Shown: positions 7,454-14,581, numbered from the stretch's first letter. The stretch is DNA of 14,904 bases from Dehalococcoidia bacterium UBA6627 (GCA_002455955.1 DKLZ01000083.1:1-14904); one strand, 5' to 3'. The notes: generated by a model from the sequence alone, not told the origin. Numbers and translations are program-made.

Positions 7454-7503
7454 CCTGCTATCGCGGGGGTAATCCATTAATGGATTACCCCCGCGATAGC
7501 AGG
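7454..7503. repeat. Perfect 50-bp palindrome between mraY and murD
   Basis: Every base pairs with its mirror partner: the arm CCTGCTATCGCGGGGGTAAT plus CCATT is followed at once by its exact reverse complement, with the symmetry axis in the middle of TTAA. The arms are 25 bp with no spacer, and symmetry breaks one base outside (T at 7453, T at 7504). In RNA it would give a stem of about 23 pairs closed by a UUAA loop. It abuts the mraY stop codon with no bases between. Flanks are not U-rich on either strand (ATTTCC follows on the minus strand), so it is not a standard intrinsic terminator. It could be an RNase III-type processing hairpin, an atypical terminator, a dispersed palindromic element, or an assembly fold-back artefact. 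Confidence 0.9.
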
Positions 7504-8493
7504 TCATACGGACAAAGCTAAGGCTATTCCGACCATCGCTCCGGTGAACGCTAATAGCCACATTCGCAGAACTACCTGAGGTTCACTCCATCCAATCAAT
7601 TCGAAATGATGGTGGAGAGGTGTCATCCGAAACAACCTACGACCACCTGTCGTTTGGAAGTAGGCAATTTGAAGCAGTGTTGAGCTCGCGTTAGCGACGA
7701 ATACAATTCCAACGATCGGTAATAGCAGCCAATGTCCGGTCATTAATGCAACGGTCGCGAGTGATGCGCCTAATGGGAGTGCTCCGGTATCTCCCATGAA
7801 TACCTGTGCTGGGTGTACGTTGTGCCAGAGAAATCCGAGTAACGCACCGACGATCGTAAACGAGAAAGTGGCCAGAAATTCTTGCCCTTGCCCAAAACCT
7901 ATAACTGCGTAGGCGGTGAACGCGATTGCAGCTGTGCCGCCGAGCAGTCCATCTAGGCCATCAGTTATAGAAACGGCACTTGTTGTTGCGAACACAGTGA
8001 TTATCGCGATCGGGATGTATGCTGGCCCTAAGTCGAATTGACCAGCCCAGGGGACGTTCGCGCTGCGGACTTCAAGCCCGTAAAACAGTACGAGCGATAC
8101 CACAACTGACAGCAGCCCGATCAAAATAAATTTGAGACGCCAACTGAGGGCTCGTCGGCTCTCGGCATTTGTAAGTGTCCCGAGATCGTCCCAGAAGCCA
8201 ATTAGCATTGTCACCAGCACCACGAATAAAGGCAGAAGCATTGAGCGGCGCTCGAATACGAGAGAACCATTCTCGATCTCAAAGATGTTGGTAAGCACAG
8301 TGATGATGGCGACTGTCCCATAAATGATTAGGCCACCCATCGTGGGCGTACCCTCCTTGATGTGATGACTAGTTGGGCCTTCCGACGAGATAGTCTTTCC
8401 GATTTTGTGTTTTCGGAGCGCAGGTACGATGAACATGCCTGCTAAAAGCGCAAACAAGAACGTCGATGCACCAACCAAGAGTGCGAAGATCAC
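7504..8493 (-). CDS. mraY: Phospho-N-acetylmuramoyl-pentapeptide-transferase MraY
   Basis: MraY is the polytopic membrane enzyme that moves phospho-MurNAc-pentapeptide onto undecaprenyl phosphate, making lipid I. The 329-residue protein has about ten hydrophobic helices and the family motifs HHIKEGTPTMGG (43-54), GFWDDLGT with Asp102-Asp103, TDGLDGL (177-183), FLWHNVHPAQVFMGDTGALP with Asp235, and FRMTPLHHHFELIGW with His294-296. The start is a GTG at 8493 that overlaps the murF stop (GTGA), with AGGAGG about 6 bases upstream. The C-terminus ends where the family normally ends, so the adjoining palindrome has not truncated it. One oddity is SAVSITDGLDGL where NAVNLTDGLDGL is the rule, replacing two conserved asparagines by Ser172 and Ser175. 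Plain GlcNAc-1-phosphate transferases of the same superfamily lack the HHH loop and are not found here. Confidence 0.96.
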   Translation of the reverse strand: MIFALLVGASTFLFALLAGMFIVPALRKHKIGKTISSEGPTSHHIKEGTPTMGGLIIYGTVAIITVLTNIFEIENGSLVFERRSMLLPLFVVLVTMLIGFWDDLGTLTNAESRRALSWRLKFILIGLLSVVVSLVLFYGLEVRSANVPWAGQFDLGPAYIPIAIITVFATTSAVSITDGLDGLLGGTAAIAFTAYAVIGFGQGQEFLATFSFTIVGALLGFLWHNVHPAQVFMGDTGALPLGASLATVALMTGHWLLLPIVGIVFVANASSTLLQIAYFQTTGGRRLFRMTPLHHHFELIGWSEPQVVLRMWLLAFTGAMVGIALALSV

Positions 8494-9929
8494 GTGTGCC
8501 TCCTGACGCTTCTTTCAAACTGGGAATTCACCGCTATTGTTAACTCTTTGACAACAGCATCGAGATGCAGCTGGTTAGATGCTTTAACGAGAAGTGCGTC
8601 GCCTGAGCGGAGCCTCTTCAGCAAAGTTCTCGCAGCATCGGATTGATTTTCAATATGGGATGTCTCAAGACCTGCGCTTGCAGCAGCCTCGCCGATTTGA
8701 CTACCGCGTTGTCCGATTGTGAATAACAAGTCAAGGTCGTCAGCGGCTCGCTCGCCGATCTGCTGGTGCGCTTGCTCTTCTTCACTGCCAAGTTCAAGCA
8801 TGTCACCTAACAATGCCAAGTGGCGCCCGGGCATTTCTGCAAGCAAATCAAGAGCGGCGTGCATCGACGCTGGGCTTGCATTGTAAGTGTCATCCAGCAG
8901 TGTAATGTCATTTCCGATAGTCGAAATCTGAAGTCGAAGTGGGACTGCAAGCTGCTCGACAGCCGTTGCGATTGCATTAAAAGGCACTTTTTCCGTTACG
9001 GCTGTGGCTATTCCGGCTAATACGTTACTTAAGAGATGAGTACCTGGAAGAGGTACGCGGAGGCGCCGTTCTGAATTGTCGATTTCACCAAGGAGAGTGC
9101 CGTCAACTGTGAGAGTGAAGGAGAAGCCATCGGTTCCGTGGCTCTCGACACTGTGGCCTCGAATTTGAGCACGTTCGGCACTACCGAACGTGATGACAGT
9201 CGCTGCGGTATATGGTCTGATTTTGGCGACACGTGGATCGTCTATATTTAATATTGCGTGTCCGTTTGCTGGCAGAGCCTCGATCAGCTCACGCTTTGCG
9301 AGAGCGATTGCTTCGATTGAACCAGCACGTTCCAGATGAACAGGTCCAATGTTCAATACGATTCCCTTTTGCGGCTGAGTCCAACTACAAAGCAGTTCGA
9401 TCTCGCCTCTTGTGTACATGCCATGTTCGATGACGGCTCGCTCAGTTTCAGGTCTGAGTTCTAGAAGGCAGAGAGGAACGCTAACTTCGTTATTGTAATT
9501 AAGCGGATTGACCTGCACCTGATACTTCGGTTGAAGGAGCTGCGCAATGATTAGTTTTGTTGTCGTTTTTCCGACGTTTCCAGTCACGCCTATCACCTCG
9601 AGTTGAGGGAGTGCTGCTCTCCACGATGCTGCTAGCGTCTGTAACGCGCTCAGCGGGTCATCGACGTAGAAGCATGAGGCGGCTTCGGTACCTTCAACCG
9701 TATGCTTCAGGATGCAGCCAGTGGCGCCAGCTTTGACGGCTTGTGCAGCATGATTATGGCCATCTGTGCGTGCGCCTGAGAGCGCTGTGAACAAATCGTT
9801 CGGTTTCGTCTCGCGAGAGTCAATAATCGCGCGCATGAACTGTTGGTCTGGCCCTTCATGCCCGCGCAACTGCGAAGCGAGTGCTGTCCTAACGAAAGTA
9901 GAATCTAAAGAAGGACTGTGCGGCATCAT
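8490..9929 (-). CDS. murF: UDP-MurNAc-tripeptide--D-alanyl-D-alanine ligase MurF
   Basis: MurF is the cytoplasmic ATP-dependent ligase that adds the Ddl product D-Ala-D-Ala to the UDP-MurNAc-tripeptide. The 479-residue protein has an N-terminal substrate domain with IIDSRETKPNDLFTALSG (35-52) and DGHNHAAQAVKAGA. The P-loop GVTGNVGKTTTK (114-125), NPLNYNNEVSVPLCLLEL (141-158), NIGPVHLERAGS, PLPGTHLLSNVLAGIA, LLDDTYNASPASMHAAL and LALLGDMLELGSEEEQAH follow in order. The NYNN plus DxYNASP pair separates MurF from MurE. The C-terminal VKASNQLHLDAVV replaces the usual VKGSRxxxME and is a divergent form. Two tandem ATGs (9929 and 9926) are possible starts; the first overlaps the ftsI stop as ATGA. 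It follows ftsI directly, where murE is often found. The 3' end overlaps mraY. Confidence 0.95.
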   Translation of the reverse strand: MMPHSPSLDSTFVRTALASQLRGHEGPDQQFMRAIIDSRETKPNDLFTALSGARTDGHNHAAQAVKAGATGCILKHTVEGTEAASCFYVDDPLSALQTLAASWRAALPQLEVIGVTGNVGKTTTKLIIAQLLQPKYQVQVNPLNYNNEVSVPLCLLELRPETERAVIEHGMYTRGEIELLCSWTQPQKGIVLNIGPVHLERAGSIEAIALAKRELIEALPANGHAILNIDDPRVAKIRPYTAATVITFGSAERAQIRGHSVESHGTDGFSFTLTVDGTLLGEIDNSERRLRVPLPGTHLLSNVLAGIATAVTEKVPFNAIATAVEQLAVPLRLQISTIGNDITLLDDTYNASPASMHAALDLLAEMPGRHLALLGDMLELGSEEEQAHQQIGERAADDLDLLFTIGQRGSQIGEAAASAGLETSHIENQSDAARTLLKRLRSGDALLVKASNQLHLDAVVKELTIAVNSQFERSVRRHT

Positions 9930-11662
9930 GGGTTCGATACCATGGCGTCACGAGGTGGTACACGCAGATACTCCATGATTGCGCTGGCGACTCGAGAGAA
10001 TACTGGCGCAGCCACCTGTCCCCCAAGAGTTAAGTCTCCCGATGGCTCATCAATTTTTACAAGGATTGAAATTTCAGGAGCTTCGTATGGTAAGAAGCCA
10101 GCGAACGATGCGATTGTCGTATCAAAGTCATATCCATCTTTAGTCGAGACGATTGTGGTACCTGTTTTCCCCGCGACTGCATAACCGTCAACTTGAGCGC
10201 GGTGCCACTGCATGCCATCGACGACGTCATTCATCAGCGCTGAAATCTTTGTGGCGGTATCGGTCGATACGACTTGACGCACCAAGACCGGATCAAAGGT
10301 TCGGACGTCATGCTCAGAAATCACATGCGAAACGATGTACGGTCGCATTAGCTGACCCCCGTTAGCGAAGACGTTAACTGCTGTTAACACTTGCAGCGGG
10401 CTGGCTGCGAGACCTTGGCCGTAGGAATTGGTCGCTAAGTCGATTGGATACCAGTCCGGATCGCTTGGTTGACGAAGTAGACCCGTCGCTTCACCACTCA
10501 GCCCAAGGTAGGTCGGTTTCCCAATGCCAAATGCCGCTAGGTAGTTATAAAAATCTCGTGTTCCAATTTGTTCGGATAACCACACAGCACCCGTGTTCAG
10601 AGACTTTTGGAGTATTGAGCGAACGTTGACTTCACCGTGTGCTTGGAAATCCCAGTTGTAGATCGATTCGTTATTGACTACTACAACACCTTCGTCGAAA
10701 TAGGTTGTTTCGGGTGTAACTCTTCCAAGGTCTATCGCAGCAGCAGCAGTTAATGTTTTGAACACTGAACCAGGCTCATAAAGGTCAGTAATCGGTCTAT
10801 TGCGAACTAGGTCAGAGATCTCTTGATGCTCAAGGGCATTTGGCGTTACGTCTGCATTTGGACGGGAACCCATTCCCAGAATTGCTCCAGTTCGTGGGTT
10901 CATCACCAAGATTGATCCACTAGACGAGTTGAATTCCTCTAGCGCCCTATCGAGTTCTTTCTCTACGATCTTCTGGATGAAGCGATCAACCGTGAGTTGG
11001 ACTTCACCTCCACGTACTGGACGGTTATCAGTGTTTCCTCCAAACGCGATAGGACGACCGAACGGATCAAGCTCACTGCTATAACTTCCGGGTTGTCCGC
11101 GTAACAAATGGTCGTAGTCCGCCTCGATTCCCCATAGTCCGACCCCGTCGATGCCGACATGACCTATTACTTGCCTGGCCAAGTTGCTTTCGGGATATGT
11201 ACGCCTTGCTGAAGGAAGGGTTCGAACTCCCCATAAATCGAGGTTACGTATCTCTAGGCCTTGCTCGTAGTTCACATCCCTTTTGACAAGGATGTCGCCG
11301 ATCGTTGCGGATGTGCCCTTGGTGAGAACTGCTTCAGAGTTCAAATTGAGTAATGCTCCGAGCTCTCCTGCTGCGGGCACAGCCAGATTGATGTCACTCC
11401 AAAGGAAGCGATCGATATAGATGTCCCATGTGTCAACAGAAGCTGCTAGGGGGTAACCGGTCGCGTCTGTGATTACTCCGCGTGGTGCCGGAACCTTGTA
11501 ATCACCGTGGCGTGTTTGTAATGCTCGATCTAGGTAGAGACTGTGATCAACGATTTGGACCTGATATAGCCGGAACACGATTATGCTAAAGGCAGCTATA
11601 GCTAGCAAAGTTACTACCCAGTGACGCCATGTCAGGTGATCAGGGCGAGTTTCGGTCACCAC
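9926..11662 (-). CDS. ftsI: Septal peptidoglycan transpeptidase FtsI (PBP3-type class B PBP)
   Basis: FtsI cross-links septal peptidoglycan, paired with FtsW. The protein (578 residues from the GTG at 11662) has one membrane helix at about 13-33 and then a pedestal domain with APRGVITDATGYPLA and GIDGVGLWGIEADYDHLLRG. The transpeptidase domain shows all three active-site motifs: YEPGSVFK (Ser299, Lys302), SLNTG (Ser354, Asn356) and KTGT (Lys499). There are no PASTA repeats, so it is a plain FtsI and not a SpoVD-like form. The frame opens with a GTG at 11668, but AGAAGG touches it directly. GTG codons at 11662 and 11659 sit 6 and 9 bases after that Shine-Dalgarno and are more likely starts. 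A gap of about 50 bp separates it from ftsL; its stop overlaps murF. Confidence 0.95.
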   Translation of the reverse strand: MVTETRPDHLTWRHWVVTLLAIAAFSIIVFRLYQVQIVDHSLYLDRALQTRHGDYKVPAPRGVITDATGYPLAASVDTWDIYIDRFLWSDINLAVPAAGELGALLNLNSEAVLTKGTSATIGDILVKRDVNYEQGLEIRNLDLWGVRTLPSARRTYPESNLARQVIGHVGIDGVGLWGIEADYDHLLRGQPGSYSSELDPFGRPIAFGGNTDNRPVRGGEVQLTVDRFIQKIVEKELDRALEEFNSSSGSILVMNPRTGAILGMGSRPNADVTPNALEHQEISDLVRNRPITDLYEPGSVFKTLTAAAAIDLGRVTPETTYFDEGVVVVNNESIYNWDFQAHGEVNVRSILQKSLNTGAVWLSEQIGTRDFYNYLAAFGIGKPTYLGLSGEATGLLRQPSDPDWYPIDLATNSYGQGLAASPLQVLTAVNVFANGGQLMRPYIVSHVISEHDVRTFDPVLVRQVVSTDTATKISALMNDVVDGMQWHRAQVDGYAVAGKTGTTIVSTKDGYDFDTTIASFAGFLPYEAPEISILVKIDEPSGDLTLGGQVAAPVFSRVASAIMEYLRVPPRDAMVSNP

Positions 11663-11715
11663 GAACACCCTTCTACCCCGCTTTGGATACCTTTTACGGG
11701 TACCCGATTACTCCG

Positions 11716-12219
11716 TTAGTCGAATCCCGGAATCCGTTCCAGTAATGGCTCCCACCAGGCGATTTGTTCTTGCGCGATTAGAGGCGGTGTATTGATATAT
11801 CGCCGCGGAAGCGGTACTCCATGCGGTGCTGCCTCCTGTACCGATAATTGCAATACCTTTTGAGGTTGGACCATTCCGAGTCGTGTAATTGCCTCGTGAT
11901 GTAACTCTGTCAGCCGAGCCTTTTCAGCTATTCCCGCCTCTAGTAGACGGATCTCGGATTCGAGTTGGCCACGTTCAGCTTGTAGCGTGCGCAACTCAAA
12001 TCCTGCACTCGCAACTTGACTAGTCTGTAATACCTGCAGCAAGCCAAGGATTGCGACACCCAATAACAGCCCCACGAGAAGTATTTGTCGGAAAGGTCCG
12101 ATCCTTTGCAGGCTTACAAATTTGTGATTTTCGCCTGTCAGTACAGGATTGGCAGCGGTCATGTGTGTCGATTTCGAACTGGCGACCCAACTGTTTACTA
12201 CGGTGCCTGGATTAGACAT
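11716..12219 (-). CDS. ftsL: Cell division protein FtsL-like
   Basis: FtsL is a small bitopic protein that forms a coiled coil with FtsB/DivIC and activates FtsWI. The 167-residue product has a cytoplasmic N-terminus of about 43 residues, one membrane helix at about 44-66 (RQILLVGLLLGVAILGLLQV), and a charged heptad-like region at about 74-105 (LRTLQAERGQLESEIRLLEA). The FtsL-type segment EAITRLGMVQPQKVLQLSV follows. The periplasmic tail after residue 130 (PLPRRYINTPPL and two adjacent Trp) extends beyond the short E. coli protein. The family has little sequence conservation, so the call rests on topology and on its place between rsmH and ftsI. The ATG overlaps the rsmH stop by one base (TGATG). 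An internal Met at residue 20 is an alternative start. Confidence 0.82.
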   Translation of the reverse strand: MSNPGTVVNSWVASSKSTHMTAANPVLTGENHKFVSLQRIGPFRQILLVGLLLGVAILGLLQVLQTSQVASAGFELRTLQAERGQLESEIRLLEAGIAEKARLTELHHEAITRLGMVQPQKVLQLSVQEAAPHGVPLPRRYINTPPLIAQEQIAWWEPLLERIPGFD

Positions 12220-13175
12220 CAGGCACTCCTGGCAATTGGAATCGCTTCGGCAACGCGTAAACGAGCCGAACGAGCTCGAGGATTACGTGCGATTTCATAA
12301 TTTGAAGCCTTTTGAGCGCGGCGTGTGATTCGTCGCCAGCAGGGTTCGGGGTCAACATCAGGCACCCAGCGTTCTCGCGGACGGTCAGCGCTATGATTCC
12401 TCATATATTCTTTGACTTGCCGATCTTCGAGAGAGTGGAAAGAGATAACAACTAGGCGACCGCCGGTGGCTTCGAGCAGGCTGTGGGCTGAAGCGAGTGC
12501 GGCTTGTAGGTGCATGAGCTCCTCGTTCACCGCGATTCGCAAAGCCTGGAACGTTAACGTGGCGGGGTGAATGTTGTTAGACCGTCCCCGGCCTCGTCCC
12601 ACAGCCTGCTCGACTACACCGGCTAGTTCGCCGGTTGTATTTAACGGGCGATCGTCGACAATCGCCTTTGCGATGCGACGACTTCGACGCTCTTCGCCAT
12701 ACTTCCAGATTATTTCTGCTAGTTCGTCTTCTGTACTCTCGTTGATCATTTCAGCTGCCGTGAGGCGTTGATCACTATCCATCCGCATATCCAACGGTTC
12801 ATTTCGCTGAAAAGAAAATCCACGACCGGGCTGACTGAGTTGAAGTGACGAGATGCCAAGATCGAGAAGTAAACCGTCGACGTGCTTGATTGCGTGTTCG
12901 TCGCAGATGTCCTTCATATCCTTATAGTTCCCGTAACTGAGTACGGCAGCATCGCCGTAAGAGCCGAGGTTCTTGGCAGCATGCTTCAGTGCATATCGAT
13001 CACGATCGATACCGAGCAATCGTCCTCCTGGTTGAGCTGCCTTGAGGATTGCGAAAGCGTGTCCACCAAGACCTACGGTCCCATCTACATAGCTGCCACC
13101 TGGGCGAACAGCGAGAGCTTCGACGACCTCATCGAGCATCACCGGTTGATGGATCGGTAATGAGGTATTTGTCAT
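12219..13175 (-). CDS. rsmH: 16S rRNA (cytosine1402-N4)-methyltransferase RsmH (MraW)
   Basis: RsmH uses S-adenosylmethionine to methylate N4 of C1402 in the decoding centre of 16S rRNA. The 318-residue protein begins HQPVMLDEVVEAL, then has SAM motif I YVDGTVGLGGHAFAIL (29-44), GIDRDRYAL (55-63), LLLDLGISSLQLSQPGRGFSF (102-122), PLDMRMD (127-133), the helical insert around EDELAEIIWKYGEER, FQALRIAVNEEL, and VISFHSLEDRQVKEYM. The tail with RRAQKASNYEIARNPRARSARLRVAE is the typical C-terminus. The ATG at 13175 overlaps the mraZ stop as ATGA. It sits second in the cluster, its near-universal position. Confidence is high because all motifs are present and intact. Confidence 0.97.
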   Translation of the reverse strand: MTNTSLPIHQPVMLDEVVEALAVRPGGSYVDGTVGLGGHAFAILKAAQPGGRLLGIDRDRYALKHAAKNLGSYGDAAVLSYGNYKDMKDICDEHAIKHVDGLLLDLGISSLQLSQPGRGFSFQRNEPLDMRMDSDQRLTAAEMINESTEDELAEIIWKYGEERRSRRIAKAIVDDRPLNTTGELAGVVEQAVGRGRGRSNNIHPATLTFQALRIAVNEELMHLQAALASAHSLLEATGGRLVVISFHSLEDRQVKEYMRNHSADRPRERWVPDVDPEPCWRRITRRAQKASNYEIARNPRARSARLRVAEAIPIARSA

Positions 13176-13591
13176 CCCAGAGCCTGCTGTTCCTCATTCG
13201 CGAGCTCGTTGAGTTCTTGTGCCCACCGGAGCGGTTCCCAGATCTCGATATAGTCTCCACAACCAACTAGTGATACACGCCCCGTCAGGTTTGTAGATTC
13301 ACGAAGTTGACTAGGCAGGAGGACACGTCCTTGCCTGTCAAGATCAAACGAGTAAGCATCGTGCAGGAATCCTCGACGAGTCCTGCGGGCCGTACGAAGT
13401 CGATTACCATCTTCTGAGTCCAGTCTTCTCTGCGCTTCTCCGTCGAATGTTTCTTGTGTGTAGATTTCAAGACAACCGTCCGAACCAGGTCGAACAACGC
13501 CCCCGTCGACGAACGCGCGGCGGTAGCTGGCGGGAATTGCTAGCCGCCCGCGTTCATCGATCGAGTGCTCGAAGGTGCCGAAAAAAAACAA
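13172..13591 (-). CDS. mraZ: Transcriptional regulator MraZ
   Basis: MraZ is a ring-forming DNA-binding protein of the SpoVT/AbrB-like fold that controls transcription of the dcw operon it heads. The 139-residue protein has the two expected repeats, each with a D..GR..(I/L)P core: DERGRLAIP (12-20) and DRQGRVLLP (85-93). The second is followed by VSLVGCGDYIEIW, a hallmark of the family. The start is a TTG (13591-13589), well placed about 5 bases after AAGGGG. It is followed immediately by a run of eight T, giving MFFFGTFEH where MFLGxxEH-type starts are common. No ATG or GTG in frame fits better. A tandem TGGGG-like array lies 50-95 bases upstream and matches reported MraZ operators, suggesting autoregulation. 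Confidence 0.95.
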   Translation of the reverse strand: MFFFGTFEHSIDERGRLAIPASYRRAFVDGGVVRPGSDGCLEIYTQETFDGEAQRRLDSEDGNRLRTARRTRRGFLHDAYSFDLDRQGRVLLPSQLRESTNLTGRVSLVGCGDYIEIWEPLRWAQELNELANEEQQALG

Positions 13592-13608
13592 CCGGACCCC
13601 TTGCAGTG

Positions 13609-13614
13609 TTTATA
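13609..13614 (-). promoter_or_regulatory. Possible -10 element of the mraZ operon promoter
   Basis: The minus strand reads TATAAA here, 17 bases before the mraZ TTG, a good -10 hexamer with a very short leader. No -35 hexamer is found at 16-18 bases upstream. A second candidate, TGTTATAGG (13659-13651), resembles an extended -10 and lies inside the MraZ repeat array. I cannot decide between them from sequence. Confidence 0.25.
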
Positions 13615-13640
13615 GAGAGGGGTAGCGGGCAGGGTTGCCA

Positions 13641-13685
13641 CCCCATTTCACCCTATAACACCCCCAAACACTACCAGATTCCCCA
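13641..13685 (-). promoter_or_regulatory. Array of MraZ-type operator repeats upstream of mraZ
   Basis: On the minus strand TGGGG-like pentamers recur about every ten bases: TGGGG (13685-13681), TGGTA (13676-13672), TGGGG (13666-13662), TAGGG (13655-13651) and TGGGG (13645-13641). E. coli MraZ is reported to bind TGGGN direct repeats separated by 5 nt, that is a 10-nt period, upstream of its own gene. Spacing, strand and location agree well. Three of the five units are exact TGGGG and two are degenerate. The array is longer than the three units I recall for E. coli. Confidence 0.65.
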
Positions 13686-13695
13686 TAATGGAAAC

Positions 13696-13715
13696 AATCG
13701 AACATATGGTCGATT
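13696..13715. promoter_or_regulatory. 20-bp imperfect palindrome in the mraZ-trmD divergent region
   Basis: AATCGA (13696-13701) and TCGATT (13710-13715) are perfect inverted arms around a CATATG core, with a single mismatched pair (A13702/G13709). Nineteen to twenty bases with dyad symmetry in a divergent intergenic region is the usual shape of a dimeric repressor site. It is adjacent to, but distinct from, the MraZ direct repeats. The binding protein is unknown. Confidence 0.35.
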
Positions 13716-13772
13716 ATCTAAGTTCATGATTTAAACGGCCTGATAGATTCCAACGGTTGAGGTTTACGGACT

Positions 13773-13803
13773 GCTTTCATCTTGCAGAGCAAGGGAGAAA
13801 AGC
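13773..13803 (+). promoter_or_regulatory. Hairpin enclosing the trmD ribosome binding site
   Basis: The trmD leader can fold with an outer stem GCTTTC (13773-13778) against GAAAAGC (13797-13803, one A bulged) and an inner stem CTTGC/GCAAG (13781-13785 and 13789-13793) closed by AGA. The Shine-Dalgarno GGGAG (13793-13797) would lie partly paired and partly in the internal loop, two bases from the end of the structure and eight from the ATG. This is a possible translation brake; stability has not been computed. Confidence 0.35.
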
Positions 13804-13804
13804 T

Positions 13805-14581
13805 ATGGCGATTCGTTTCGACCTATTGACACTGTTTCCTGAAATGTTCGATGGCCCGCTTAATCAATCGATCTTAAAGCGGGCACAGGACGATGGTTTA
13901 GTTGAGATTGCATTGCATCAGCTTCGCGACTGGGCAAGTGATAGGCATAAAACCGTTGATGATTATCCGTTTGGAGGTGGCCCAGGGATGGTGATGAAGC
14001 CGGAACCGCTATTTACGGCAGTAGAGGAGATTCAGTCTTTGTCTCAATCTCGTGCCGAAGTAATTTTACTCACACCACAGGGTCGTCGGCTCGAAAGTAG
14101 CCTCGTACGTGAGTTGGCGACGTTACCGCGGTTACTGTTGATATGCGGTCGTTATGAGGGTGTCGATGAGCGCGTACGAAAACATCTTGTTGATCGAGAA
14201 ATTAGTATTGGCGACATCGTGCTTTCTGGAGGGGAACTTCCCACGCTAATGTTAATCGATGCTGTCTCTCGAAATATCCCAGGTGTATTGGGTGCAGAAG
14301 ATGCATTAATTGAGGAGTCTTTCGACCAAAATCTTCTCGAATATCCCCAATACACACGCCCTGCGAAGTTTAGAGGATGGGAAGTGCCCGATGTTCTGCT
14401 TTCTGGGCACCATGCTAGAGTTGCCGACTGGCGTCGACAACAGCGACTTCTTCGCACACGTTCCCGTCGTCCTGACCTTCTAGACGGTGCTGATCTGAGC
14501 GACCAAGAACAGATTTGGCTCGAATCAGAGCCAATCCCAATTGAAACGCTCGACGCAGGAGAGCGAGGACCGCTAGACTAA
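13805..14581 (+). CDS. trmD: tRNA (guanine37-N1)-methyltransferase TrmD
   Basis: TrmD is the SPOUT-class enzyme that methylates N1 of G37 in tRNAs with G36, preventing +1 frameshifting. The 258-residue protein starts IRFDLLTLFPEMFDGPL. It has HKTVDDYPFGGGPGMVMKPEP (48-68), LLTPQGRRL (88-96), the trefoil-knot SAM loop ICGRYEGVDERV (113-124), SIGDIVLSGGELPTLMLIDA (134-153), and ESFDQNLLEYPQYTRP, with the basic RVADWRRQQRLLRT region in the tRNA-binding C-terminal domain. The ATG at 13805 follows AAGGGAG by 8 bases. An ATG at 13757 in the same frame would add 16 residues with no family resemblance and is rejected. It reads divergently from mraZ and is followed 55 bp later by rplS. The usual upstream partners rpsP and rimM are not here. 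Confidence 0.97.
   Translation: MAIRFDLLTLFPEMFDGPLNQSILKRAQDDGLVEIALHQLRDWASDRHKTVDDYPFGGGPGMVMKPEPLFTAVEEIQSLSQSRAEVILLTPQGRRLESSLVRELATLPRLLLICGRYEGVDERVRKHLVDREISIGDIVLSGGELPTLMLIDAVSRNIPGVLGAEDALIEESFDQNLLEYPQYTRPAKFRGWEVPDVLLSGHHARVADWRRQQRLLRTRSRRPDLLDGADLSDQEQIWLESEPIPIETLDAGERGPLD

Noticed and set aside
7454..7503. Reading the palindrome as a plain rho-independent terminator
   Set aside because: Neither flank has a U-tract and the stem has no GC-rich base with a defined loop; only ATTT follows on the minus strand.
7504..7520. Truncation of mraY by insertion of the palindromic element
   Set aside because: The C-terminus (LALSV after VVLRMW) ends at about the same point as other MraY proteins, so the stop looks native.
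11697..11706. CGGGTACCCG 10-bp palindrome in the ftsL-ftsI gap
   Set aside because: Ten bases of symmetry are common by chance and no promoter, T-tract or repeat accompanies it.
13447..13734. Plus-strand 95-codon open frame over the mraZ start and intergenic region
   Set aside because: It is antisense to mraZ, has no ribosome binding site and no recognisable protein features.
13757..13804. Upstream ATG that would lengthen TrmD by 16 residues
   Set aside because: The added residues do not match TrmD, and a strong AAGGGAG sits 8 bases before the ATG at 13805.
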